NCBI GenBank assembly: GCA_902767775.1
Contig: CACXIP010000022.1
Coordinates: 116,362 to 180,361 of the forward strand
Direction: 5' to 3'
Source of the DNA: an uncultured Prevotellaceae bacterium
GTDB lineage: Bacteria > Bacteroidota > Bacteroidia > Bacteroidales > Bacteroidaceae
Length of the DNA: 64,000 bases
Within the stretch, counting starts at the first letter, position 1. The number at the start of each line of letters is the position of its first letter. A program made the translations under genes and the position numbers. The notes under the pieces were generated by a model. The model saw only the letters and a program-made list of their open reading frames with translations, did not search any database and was not told the origin of the DNA. Below, in pieces: positions 43,238-51,067 of the stretch.

Positions 43238-46200
43238 TTACTTCCGCACGACCTTCTTGCCGTTGATGATGTAAACACCCTTCTGAGTGCGGTTCACCTT
43301 CTGGCCGTTGAGGTTGTAGATGCTTCCGTCGGCATTCTGGGCGTTCTCGATGGTGTTGATACCGTCGACAATCTCGCCGTCAATCATGAGGTAGAGGTTC
43401 ACGTCCATGCCTGTGTTGTTCTTCAGGTATCCACGGTAAGCCTTGTGCTCATTGCCACCGGCAGCCTTCTGCAGACCAACCTCGCGGAGGATGTAGTCGC
43501 CCTTGACGACAGGAGACTCACCCTTGGCATATGCCTTGTAGGAGCCAACGAAGTCAAACTCGCCACCTGCCACTGTCAGGTCGGTGGGCTCTACCACAGT
43601 CTTGTTCTCAAATCCCTTCAACTGCTTGTCGGCAGCAACGAAGACCACATACGGAGTGTTGGCTTGCAGCACGGTCTCCTCGGGCAGTCTCTGGAACTGT
43701 ACGCGGTTGTCCTGTGTTCCAACATACTTCATCACAATGTCAGCACCGAGTTCGGCGATGGTGTACTCGAACGGGAGCACGATGGTGTTGTAGCCCTTCA
43801 GGAACATACGGTTGTAGGTGACATTAGCGTACTCACCGGCTGCGGGAGCCTCGGTGTCGTCGTCAGTCAGCTCAAGATCCTTAGCAGGCTCTACATAAAC
43901 CTTCCAAACGATGTTGTCGAAGTAGAAGTTGTTCTCCACTTCCTTGTTCTTGCTCAGGTTGAAGGCAAGTGTCTGCATACCAACCATGTGAGCATTATAT
44001 TGGGCCATGGCCTCGGAGATTGTTCCTTCGATGGTCACTTTCTGCCATTCGGTGGAGACCTTCAGCGGTCCGCTGAATCCGTCAATATACCAACCAATGT
44101 AGTTGCCAGGAGTGGTGTGAGCCTGAATGTCAACCTCAGCGTCCTTATCGGCTTTCACCCAGAAGGAGACTTTGTACTTCTCACCCTCCTTGAATTCATG
44201 GCTGGGCTCATAGATGAAGAACTGACCTGTCCAGTCCTCTTTCGAACCAGAAGCAACATGCACCACAGCTCCGGTTGAGCCACCGACACCGGCACCCTCA
44301 ACGGGATTGAATTTGTGTGCGCCCTGATTTTCGCCTTCGCCGTCCTGAGTCACGAGGCTGGTGCCGTCGGTGCCCTCAACGTTGCCGTTGATGACCAGGC
44401 TCTCCCAGTTCTCTTCCTCAACCTCCTTGATAGGATAGAGGGCAGTGAAGATGTCGCTCTCCTCGTTAGTCTTGTTGTAGACGAGATAAGCCTTGATGAC
44501 CAAAGCACCCTCACCCTTGACGGTGACAGTCTCATTAGGCATGGCGGTCATCATGGTCATGGAAGTCTTCGGGTCGCTGCCGTCAGTGGTGTAGTGGAGG
44601 TTGAAGTTGGCATCGTCGAAGGTCATGGTGATCTCGTCGTCGACAGCTACCTCAGTGCCGCTGGCAGGATTGAAGGAAAGTGCGAATACGGGTTTGGGCT
44701 CCTCAGCAATACCGTTGCGGTAGAGCTCCATGTAACCGATACCCATCCAACGGAAGTTGTTGCCCTCAAGAGCCTTCAGACCAATCTTCACCTCACCGGC
44801 TTCAGCGGTCTCGAACTCGAAGCTGGCAGGAGCCAGACGGGTGCTGGCGATAACCGGACCCTCGAAGTCGTTGGCATAGAACTTCACGTTGCAGTTGTCT
44901 TCGTTGCCACTTGCATTCTGCTGTGCGAATGCATAGCAGGAAACGTCATACTTGCCTGCGGGCAGTTCCACCTTCTGATAGAGGGTGAATGAACCGTCGT
45001 CGGCAGCAGCTTCACTCCAGTACTCGTAGAAAGCAGTCTTGGTGCCGTCCTCAGAGGTAGCATCGTTGTTCTGCATCACCTGGCTGTTGCCAGTGGTACG
45101 GTCGCTGTACCAGCCATCGCACTTGGCCCATGTGGGAAGTCCCTCAAGGTTGGCGTTGACCAAAACGAAGGAGATGTTGAACTTGGCGTCACCCACAGGA
45201 GCGGCGTTGTTGTTGTACTCGATACCGGCAGCGCGGAGAGCCTCGTCGGCCTCGGCAGCCTGGGCTTTGAGGCCAGCGGCATACTCGTTGATGGCCTCTG
45301 CGGTAGTCATGGCATTAAGAGTCTCCATGTCGACAGCGGGAAGGGCAAATGCATTGAGGGCAGCGTTGAGCTTGTCGTGTGCGCCTTCAGCAAATTCCTT
45401 GTAGCTGGTTACGTCGGCCATGGCCTTCACTGCGTCATAGTACTTGCTCTTGTAGTTGGAGAGTGCCTTAGCTTCGGCGAATGCCTTAGCGATGGGAGCC
45501 AGCTCGTCAGCCTTTGCGTTGAGGGCTTTGACTGCTTCCTGGAAGCTGGCGTTGTCGGTAACACTAGCCTTGGTGGTCTCTACGAACTCCTTGGTCGGGG
45601 TTTCCACAGCAGTAGGTATCTGGCCGTAGTAAGCCTCCACCTTGTCGACGGATGCCTGCAATGCAGCGTCCAAGCTCTGGATGGTCACGTTCTTGATGGC
45701 TACCCAGTTGAAGGTGGCGCCATTAAGTTTCACACCAATGGTGAGTTTGCCGTCGGTGCCCACAGTAGCGATGTTGCCGAAGGTGCCATAGACACCGGGC
45801 TTGCCGTTGAAGGTGTAAGCATTACCAGTGGTGGGGATGTCGGTTTCGTCGTCGTTGACGAAGAAGCTGACGCCGCCAATCTCATAACCTGCCTCACTGA
45901 AGGCGCGGACGAGAGCCTGTGCATAGTAAACCTCACCTGGGTTCAAACCCTCGAGGGTGTAGTAAATCATACCGTCGCCGAGTGTGCCTTCACCACTGTT
46001 GATCCAGTTCTCGATGAACGGAGTGACCATACCGGTGTTGTCGGCCTCAGTCGACCATGTGTTCACGTGGAATGCTTGTTCGTTGGTGCAGGTCCAACCT
46101 GCGATGTTGTTAGAGGGCACCTCACCTGCTGCGATAATCTTGTAGCTGTCGATACTCTTCTTGACAGCGTTGATAGCCTCGTTGAGAGCTGCGGTGGCTT

Positions 46201-47845
46201 TCTCAAGAGACTCCTGAGAGTTCTTGTCCACACGTGCCTCACCATTGAGGATGGTTGCGGCGCGGAGAGAAGCCAATGAGTTCTTGCTGCAGGTCTCCTC
46301 AGTGTTGAGCAGTGCCTGTGCCTCAGCCAGAGCCTTCTCGTATGCCTCGATGAACGGACCAAGGTCAGAGATAGGACCATAATACTTCAGTTGGAAATTG
46401 TCCCAGATGCACCAAAGTGTGGTGTTGCCTTCCAGCTTGGCACCAACGGTGAGCTCGCCAGTAGATACACCTTGAGCCTCTGCGATGGCATATTCACCAG
46501 CCAAGAAGGATGTTGAAGCCTGACTCATATTGTTCTCTGAGCCTGTGAGTGGACCGAAGGTGCTGGTACCTTCGTTGACGAAGATGACGGGCAGATGCTC
46601 GTTGTCCTCGCCGTCCTGGCGGTAGAAACCTTGAGCAGTAAGTCCATAGTTTCCAGCAGGTGCTCCGGAGACCACCTGGCTCAAATTGAACTCGCTGTGG
46701 TAGGACTCAGCACACATGTTTTCGTTGGCGCCGCCTTGCAGATTCTGGTTGCCGGCCTTCATGGTCCAAGCACTGTTGGTGGCTACCCTGCTGAAGTTGG
46801 GGTTCAGAATCAGGAAGGTAGCGTCCTTGGGATTCTCAGCTGTGGCAGATGCCAGGTCAGCGATACGGTTCTCTGGAGTGACAAGCTTCCAGTAGCTATA
46901 CTGTGTGGCAGACTCGTCGTAAACTTTCCAAGAGATGTTGTCGAAGTAGAAGTTGTTCTCATTCTCCCTGTCCTTGCTCAGGTTGAAGGCGAGGGTCTGC
47001 ATGCCGACCATTTTGGTGTCGGCATTAAAGTTCTTGATAGTTCCTTCGATGGTCACTTGCTGCCATTCGGTGGTTACCTTCAGCGGTCCGCTGAATCCGT
47101 CAACATACCATCCAATGTAGTTGCCGGCAGTGGTGTGGGACTGAATGTCCACATCAGCAGCCTTGTCAGCCTTCACCCAGAAGGAGACTTTAAATTTCTC
47201 ACCCTCTGCGAACACATGGTCAGGAGCATAGATGAAGAACTGGCCTGTCCAATCCTCTTTCGAACCAGAAGCAATGTGCACCACTGCAGCTTTTGAGCCG
47301 TCGATGCCGACACCCTCAACGGGATTGAACTTGTGTGCACCTTGATTCTGGCCCTCACCGTCCTGGGTGATGAGGCAAGTGCCATCTTCACCTTCAACGT
47401 CGCCATTGGTAATCAGTTCCTTCCAACCTGGATCAGCGCCAACAGTAGTGGATGTGGCACCCGCATTGGCGAAGAGCATACCAGCGCTGCAAGTCATTCT
47501 GTAGACGTTGGTCTGTCCCTCAACGGGAACGAACTGCCAGGATGACTCACCCACGGGGCGGTCGATGTAACCATTGGCTCCCAGATACAAGTTCTGGTAG
47601 GTGGGAGAGCAGGAAACTGTGTAGTTGCCATCTTCCAATCCTGCCAAAGTGACGGAAATACCGCCAGTCTTGGCAATGGAAGCTTGGGTTCCCCAGCTGT
47701 TTGCTCCCACGAGGTAACCTTGTGCACCTACGTTGTAGAGGTAGAATGTACCCTCGCCAACTTCCGATGCCGTCCATGTCTGTGCGTTTACGCATAGACC
47801 GAACACAGCTGCTAATGCAGCCATTAAAAGTCGTAATTGTCTCAT
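43238..47845 (-). CDS. Very large secreted protein with duplicated CBM-like module and T9SS-type C-terminus
   Basis: 1535 aa with signal peptide MRQLRLLMAALAAVFGLCVNAQ. A ~170-residue CBM-like module occurs twice, at about 145-313 and near 1150-1320, almost identical (EDWTGQFFIY, EGEKxKVSFWVKADK, GNYIGWYxDGFSGPLKV). Between them are further jelly-roll-like modules, FIVAR-like helical modules (PFIEAYEKALAEAQALLNTEE) and a chitobiase-like insert (LHYTTDGSDPKTS). The C-terminal ~200 residues are homologous to the 1003-aa cargo protein and end YNLNGQKVNRTQKGVYIINGK. No catalytic residues recognised. Likely a T9SS-exported surface adhesin or glycan-binding protein. Confidence 0.85.
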   Translation of the reverse strand: MRQLRLLMAALAAVFGLCVNAQTWTASEVGEGTFYLYNVGAQGYLVGANSWGTQASIAKTGGISVTLAGLEDGNYTVSCSPTYQNLYLGANGYIDRPVGESSWQFVPVEGQTNVYRMTCSAGMLFANAGATSTTVGADPGWKELITNGDVEGEDGTCLITQDGEGQNQGAHKFNPVEGVGIDGSKAAVVHIASGSKEDWTGQFFIYAPDHVFAEGEKFKVSFWVKADKAADVDIQSHTTAGNYIGWYVDGFSGPLKVTTEWQQVTIEGTIKNFNADTKMVGMQTLAFNLSKDRENENNFYFDNISWKVYDESATQYSYWKLVTPENRIADLASATAENPKDATFLILNPNFSRVATNSAWTMKAGNQNLQGGANENMCAESYHSEFNLSQVVSGAPAGNYGLTAQGFYRQDGEDNEHLPVIFVNEGTSTFGPLTGSENNMSQASTSFLAGEYAIAEAQGVSTGELTVGAKLEGNTTLWCIWDNFQLKYYGPISDLGPFIEAYEKALAEAQALLNTEETCSKNSLASLRAATILNGEARVDKNSQESLEKATAALNEAINAVKKSIDSYKIIAAGEVPSNNIAGWTCTNEQAFHVNTWSTEADNTGMVTPFIENWINSGEGTLGDGMIYYTLEGLNPGEVYYAQALVRAFSEAGYEIGGVSFFVNDDETDIPTTGNAYTFNGKPGVYGTFGNIATVGTDGKLTIGVKLNGATFNWVAIKNVTIQSLDAALQASVDKVEAYYGQIPTAVETPTKEFVETTKASVTDNASFQEAVKALNAKADELAPIAKAFAEAKALSNYKSKYYDAVKAMADVTSYKEFAEGAHDKLNAALNAFALPAVDMETLNAMTTAEAINEYAAGLKAQAAEADEALRAAGIEYNNNAAPVGDAKFNISFVLVNANLEGLPTWAKCDGWYSDRTTGNSQVMQNNDATSEDGTKTAFYEYWSEAAADDGSFTLYQKVELPAGKYDVSCYAFAQQNASGNEDNCNVKFYANDFEGPVIASTRLAPASFEFETAEAGEVKIGLKALEGNNFRWMGIGYMELYRNGIAEEPKPVFALSFNPASGTEVAVDDEITMTFDDANFNLHYTTDGSDPKTSMTMMTAMPNETVTVKGEGALVIKAYLVYNKTNEESDIFTALYPIKEVEEENWESLVINGNVEGTDGTSLVTQDGEGENQGAHKFNPVEGAGVGGSTGAVVHVASGSKEDWTGQFFIYEPSHEFKEGEKYKVSFWVKADKDAEVDIQAHTTPGNYIGWYIDGFSGPLKVSTEWQKVTIEGTISEAMAQYNAHMVGMQTLAFNLSKNKEVENNFYFDNIVWKVYVEPAKDLELTDDDTEAPAAGEYANVTYNRMFLKGYNTIVLPFEYTIAELGADIVMKYVGTQDNRVQFQRLPEETVLQANTPYVVFVAADKQLKGFENKTVVEPTDLTVAGGEFDFVGSYKAYAKGESPVVKGDYILREVGLQKAAGGNEHKAYRGYLKNNTGMDVNLYLMIDGEIVDGINTIENAQNADGSIYNLNGQKVNRTQKGVYIINGKKVVRK

Positions 47846-48124
47846 AGGTTAATTATTAAAATTAAGAAAAGAATAGTTATAACTGAATGCAAATGTACGG
47901 CTTTTTATGATTAAAAGCAAATACTATCAAGTTTTTTTTAAAAAAAACATCAAAAAACCTTAAAAACCGTCCTTTTCCCATATTTTCAGCATCTGTTCCA
48001 TATGTTGTAACACAAAACAATAATTGATAAAAGGCGGTGCTAATAGCCATGAAATAGCCTGTCTTCCTATCTGAAAGTTGCAGCATAGGGAGCAATCCCA
48101 CAAAGAAAAACACAAAAAATAAAA
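47846..48124. other. Intergenic: cargo gene leader and A/T-rich spacer
   Basis: Contains the cargo promoter at 47890-47921. The rest is A/T-rich spacer; no gene seen. Short ORFs here that run into the tRNA are not credible. Confidence 0.6.
47890..47921 (-). promoter_or_regulatory. Promoter of the 1535-aa cargo gene
   Basis: Minus-strand TTTG (complement of 47918-47921), 20-base spacer, TACATTTG (complement of 47890-47897), 44 bases before the ATG. Confidence 0.7.
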
Positions 48125-48146
48125 AGAGCCACGAAATCGTGACTCT
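48116..48146 (-). terminator. tRNA-Met terminator
   Basis: AGAGxCACGA-type stem (48125-48134 with 48137-48146, one mismatch) followed on the minus strand by TTTTTATTTTTT. Confidence 0.75.
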
Positions 48147-48157
48147 CTTTCTTTGCT

Positions 48158-48234
48158 TGGTAGCGGGAGCCGGGATTGAACCGGCGACCTCATGATTATG
48201 AATCATGCGCTCTAACCAGCTGAGCTATCCCGCC
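48158..48234 (-). tRNA. tRNA-Met (CAT), probably elongator
   Basis: 77 bases including an encoded CCA. Acceptor GGCGGGA/TCCCGCT (first pair G-U), D-arm AGCTCAGCTGGTTAGAGC, anticodon loop TTCATAA within stem CATGA/TCATG, and T-arm CCGGTTCAATCCCGG. The non-initiator acceptor pairing and the absence of three G-C pairs in the anticodon stem favour elongator tRNA-Met; a lysidine-modified tRNA-Ile2 is less likely. Confidence 0.9.
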
Positions 48235-48255
48235 ATCATTTGCGTTTTGCGGGTG

Positions 48256-48286
48256 CAAAGGTAAACATTTTTTTTATACTTGCAAA
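48256..48286 (-). promoter_or_regulatory. tRNA-Met promoter
   Basis: Minus-strand TTTG (complement of 48283-48286), 19-base spacer, TACCTTTG (complement of 48256-48263). Confidence 0.7.
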
Positions 48287-48300
48287 AAAAATACTTCTTT

Positions 48301-48334
48301 TTTGTTGGAAATTCATGGAAAAACATTAAATTTG
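48301..48334 (+). promoter_or_regulatory. Promoter of the START-like gene
   Basis: TTG 48305-48307, 19-base spacer, TAAATTTG 48327-48334, 34 bases before the ATG. Confidence 0.65.
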
Positions 48335-48368
48335 TGCCGTTAAGCCACAATACCCAAACGTCATACAC

Positions 48369-48767
48369 ATGGAAAAACAACAAATACAGATAGAGCATAG
48401 CCTCAATTCCACATCACCCAACATTATTTGGAAAATCATCAGCACTGAGGGAGGACTCAGCCGTTGGATTGCCGACAGTGTAAAAGAAAGCAAGGGCGTA
48501 TTTTCTTTTACATGGGGGAGTGAGCTCGGCCACCATGAGACAAGGAATGCCGTCTTGGTGGACCGTGTCAGACATAGCCATATCCGTATGAGATGGGAGG
48601 ACGAGACCGACCCGGATGCATACCTCGAACTGCGTATGGTACGCTCAGAAATAACCGAGGGATATACCCTGCATATCACCGACTATGCCCTTCCAGAGGA
48701 CGTGGACAGCCTCTTCGACATTTGGGACCAAAATCTCGACCAACTCCGGCGGTCCACAGGATTGTGA
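48369..48767 (+). CDS. START-like domain protein
   Basis: 132 aa. Pattern of the small Bacteroidetes START-like family: IEHSLNSTSPNIIWKIISTEGGLSRWIADSVKESKGVFSFTWG, RNAVLVDRVRHSHIRMRWED, ELRMVRSEITEGYTLHITDYA, and a C-terminal helix DVDSLFDIWDQNLDQLRRSTG that would close the hydrophobic cavity. The ligand is unknown. Cytoplasmic, single gene. Confidence 0.87.
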   Translation: MEKQQIQIEHSLNSTSPNIIWKIISTEGGLSRWIADSVKESKGVFSFTWGSELGHHETRNAVLVDRVRHSHIRMRWEDETDPDAYLELRMVRSEITEGYTLHITDYALPEDVDSLFDIWDQNLDQLRRSTGL

Positions 48768-49084
48768 CTTTCTCTTTGTGATTACCTTCTTATGATTACC
48801 TTAATATTAGGAGTAGTAATGTCTAAACTCCTAACTGTTGTTTCCCTTCTCATCAATCTTGATTGGAATCGTAATCAACGACCAATGATACCATTACAAA
48901 AGGGTTGTGCAACGTTGTAGAGACGTGATACATCACGTCTTCCACCAAAAATGCTATAAACTTGTATGTCATTGAGACGCAATATATTGCGTCTCTACAG
49001 ACTGAGCATTAACGTTCTTGTGTCATGGAGAAGCTTCAGTTGGTAATGTCTAAACTCCTAATCTCCTAAACTCCTTCAGTTGAA
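48768..49084. other. Intergenic: second REP-type palindromes and CTAAACTCC repeats
   Basis: 48918-48940 (AGACGTGATACATCACGTCT) and 48974-48998 (core GACGCAATATATTGCGTC) are REP-like palindromes in opposite orientation, each with an adjoining GTAGAGAC/GTCTCTAC end. 48818-48832 and 49048-49077 hold TAAACTCC units. No gene seen. Confidence 0.65.
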
Positions 49085-49228
49085 CTCACAAAAAAAGACA
49101 TTGCTTTTCAGCGATGTCTTTTCAGGGTGAGGCCTGCTCACAAAAAAAGACATTGCTTTTCAGCGATGTCTTTTCAGTTGAGTCCTGCTCACAAAAAAAG
49201 ACATTGCTTTTCAGCGATGTCTTTTCAG
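49085..49228 (-). terminator. Three tandem copies of the tRNA-His terminator
   Basis: Copies of 41 identical bases at 49085-49125, 49137-49177 and 49188-49228, period 51-52. On the minus strand each is a hairpin (GACATCGCT ... AGCAATGTC, one mismatch) followed by seven Ts. The copy nearest the tRNA follows its 3' end directly. Confidence 0.85.
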
Positions 49229-49303
49229 GGTGCCCGGTGGGACTCGAACCCACGACATTCAGAACCACAATCTGACGCTCTAACCAACTGAACTACGGGC
49301 ACC
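49229..49303 (-). tRNA. tRNA-His (GTG)
   Basis: 74-base body 49229-49302 plus the extra 5' G-1 at 49303 opposite C73, characteristic of tRNA-His. Acceptor GTGCCCG/CGGGCAC, anticodon loop TTGTGGT between TCAGA and TCTGA, and T-arm GTGGGTTCGAGTCCCAC. CCA is not encoded. Confidence 0.93.
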
Positions 49304-49333
49304 GTGTTGCCGCTTTCTTATGGAAAGCGGGTG

Positions 49334-49365
49334 CAAAGGTAAGACAAATCAGCCAAAAAACCAAA
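49334..49365 (-). promoter_or_regulatory. tRNA-His promoter
   Basis: Minus-strand TTTG (complement of 49362-49365), 20-base spacer, TACCTTTG (complement of 49334-49341). Confidence 0.7.
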
Positions 49366-49390
49366 CTTTTGGCTGATTTTTTGTCTTTTT

Positions 49391-49786
49391 TTATTCTCCG
49401 GCAGCAGGAGCCTGCTTTGCAGGAGCTGTAGGAGTCTTCTCCGAAGTAGCTGCGGGAGCGGCCTTCTCCTCTGCGGGAGCCTGGCTGGCACCGAAATTCT
49501 GCTGGTTGGTGGGGTTGGTGAGCGGGTTGGTGGTGGTTGCCTCGATGACATTCTGCTCGTGTGCCGTGGGGGCTGCCCATGAGCAAAGCACGCTCAGCAC
49601 TACCATGGCGATGGCGAGACCCCATGTGGCCTTCTCAATGAAATCGGTGGTCTTGCGGACACCGGCCAACTGGTTGCCGGCATTGAACTGTGACGACAGA
49701 CCGCCGCCCTTGGATTCCTGAATCAGTACGATACCTATCATCAGCAGTGATGCGATGAGGATAAGGATTACGAATAAATAATACAT
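49391..49786 (-). CDS. secG: Protein translocase subunit SecG
   Basis: 131 aa. Two membrane helices (MYYLFVILILIASLLMIGIVLIQ and the segment around WGLAIAMVVLSVLCSWA) flank the conserved loop ESKGGGLSSQF. A proline/alanine-rich tail (from residue 80: NPLTNPTNQQN...AAPAATSEKTPTAPAKQ) is longer than in E. coli SecG but usual in Bacteroidetes. Last gene of the sigma-54 activator-lptE-TPR-secG operon. Confidence 0.92.
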   Translation of the reverse strand: MYYLFVILILIASLLMIGIVLIQESKGGGLSSQFNAGNQLAGVRKTTDFIEKATWGLAIAMVVLSVLCSWAAPTAHEQNVIEATTTNPLTNPTNQQNFGASQAPAEEKAAPAATSEKTPTAPAKQAPAAGE

Positions 49787-49796
49787 CTCTTTTTTG

Positions 49797-50537
49797 CTAT
49801 TTTTTGTTATTATTGATAATCAATTTTTCCAAAAATCGAATTTGGTCTGCAAAGTAAGCACTTTTTTTTGGATAATTCAAATTTAAACGCTTAATAATTT
49901 CCAAAGCCTTGGAATATCGCCCTTGTTTGACGTAAATTCGGGCCAAAGTGGCGGTGAAATAGCCTTCGTCGGCTCCTTTGGGACTTTCTTCGCCCTGTGG
50001 GGTGTATTCTGGTGTCTCATGCAGCTGCATGCGCCCGCCCTCCTCGTTGATGAACTTGTCGATGAGTTCTTGTCCGCGCATCGAAGCCTGTCCGCTCTCC
50101 TCTGCCGGTTCATCGTCACTGGCAGACAGCAGGTATGCCACGTAGTCGACGGTGGCGTCGGTGGCGGTTGGTTTGCGGCGTCTCTTCTCCTTGGGCTGGT
50201 CGCCGTCTTCTTGATGCATGGTGCCCAGAAAATCGTCGATGAGCGAGATGGTGCGGTCGGCATCGCTGCCTGCGGGCGTTTTCGATGGGCGCTTCGACGG
50301 CCTGAGCTTGTAGTGCTTCGCCTCGACAAGGTCGAAGAGGCGGGTGCGGTCGGTGATGAAGAGGGCTGCACGCCGCAACTCATCATCGAACGACGACTCA
50401 TGCAACAGGTAGAGGTTCTGCAGCATCAGCAGGCGAGCGGTCTGGAAGTAGGGATGGAGTGCGGTGAGCTCACGCAGTTCGTAGAGCGTCTCCTTGTTCA
50501 TCCGCTCGGGATGGTCGATGAGTTCTTTCAGGTCCAT
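49797..50537 (-). CDS. TPR-like protein of the secG/lptE operon
   Basis: 246 aa. N-terminal helical part (MDLKELIDHPERMNKETLYELRELTALHPYFQTARLLMLQNLYLLHE) and C-terminal single TPR (YFTATLARIYVKQGRYSKALEIIKRLNLNYPKKSAYFADQIRFLEKLI), joined by a charged, probably disordered linker (120-190). No signal peptide. Conserved position between lptE and secG in Bacteroidales suggests an envelope-assembly or translocation accessory role, unproven. Confidence 0.85.
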   Translation of the reverse strand: MDLKELIDHPERMNKETLYELRELTALHPYFQTARLLMLQNLYLLHESSFDDELRRAALFITDRTRLFDLVEAKHYKLRPSKRPSKTPAGSDADRTISLIDDFLGTMHQEDGDQPKEKRRRKPTATDATVDYVAYLLSASDDEPAEESGQASMRGQELIDKFINEEGGRMQLHETPEYTPQGEESPKGADEGYFTATLARIYVKQGRYSKALEIIKRLNLNYPKKSAYFADQIRFLEKLIINNNKK

Positions 50538-50542
50538 AGTGC

Positions 50543-51067
50543 TTACCAGTTGGCCACGGTGGCGTTGAATATTTGGTCGGTGATGTCCTTCACCATCTGG
50601 GTGACGAGTTCCTCCTGTACGGAGTTGAGCGACTGGGTCGTCTCATAGCTCGTGGTGGCGGTGAACGACTTCTCGAAGTCTTCCTTGTGATTGACGTTGT
50701 TGGTGAATCTCACATTGACGGTCATCGACAGTTCGGTCTGCGCTGAGTATCCCTCACTCGATACGCTCTTGTTGCGTTGGGTGTATTGGGTGATTTCACC
50801 CTCAATCTTGAGGTCTCCTCCCTTCTTCACCTGCGACAGGCGTGTGTGGTTGGCGAAGATGTCCTTCAGCTCGTTGTTGAAGATGTTCGCCATTGGTCCC
50901 CACACATAACTGGAGCGGATGGGGAAATCGGCAATGGTGATGGTCTTCGTCTTGGAATAGTCGATGCTCGCCCCGTTGAACTTATAGGACACGGAGCATG
51001 CCGATATCAGCATGGTGAGCAAAAAGCATGCCAGAAAACTGTGGAATCGGATGTTATGTGAGTCCAT
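50543..51067 (-). CDS. lptE: LPS-assembly lipoprotein LptE family
   Basis: 174 aa from ATG 51067; the frame is open upstream only because it overlaps the regulator gene. Lipobox LLTMLISAC, then SVSYKFNGASIDYSKTKTITIADFPIRS, NELKDIFANHTRLSQVKKGGDLKIEGEITQY and VNVRFTNNVNHKEDFEKSFTATTSYE, matching the LptE pattern. It plugs the LptD barrel in the outer membrane. Overlaps the upstream regulator by 14 bases. Confidence 0.9.
   Translation of the reverse strand: MDSHNIRFHSFLACFLLTMLISACSVSYKFNGASIDYSKTKTITIADFPIRSSYVWGPMANIFNNELKDIFANHTRLSQVKKGGDLKIEGEITQYTQRNKSVSSEGYSAQTELSMTVNVRFTNNVNHKEDFEKSFTATTSYETTQSLNSVQEELVTQMVKDITDQIFNATVANW

Noticed and set aside
43223-44278. 351-codon plus-strand open frame, and similar ones at 44315-44992 and 45377-46279
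   Set aside because: Antisense to the 1535-aa cargo gene; repetitive composition mirrors the sense strand.
47877-48206. Minus-strand 109-codon frame across the tRNA-Met
   Set aside because: It runs through a tRNA gene and an A/T-rich spacer.
49085-49228. Integron attC or CRISPR repeats
   Set aside because: The copies are identical intrinsic terminators; no integrase and no variable cassettes.
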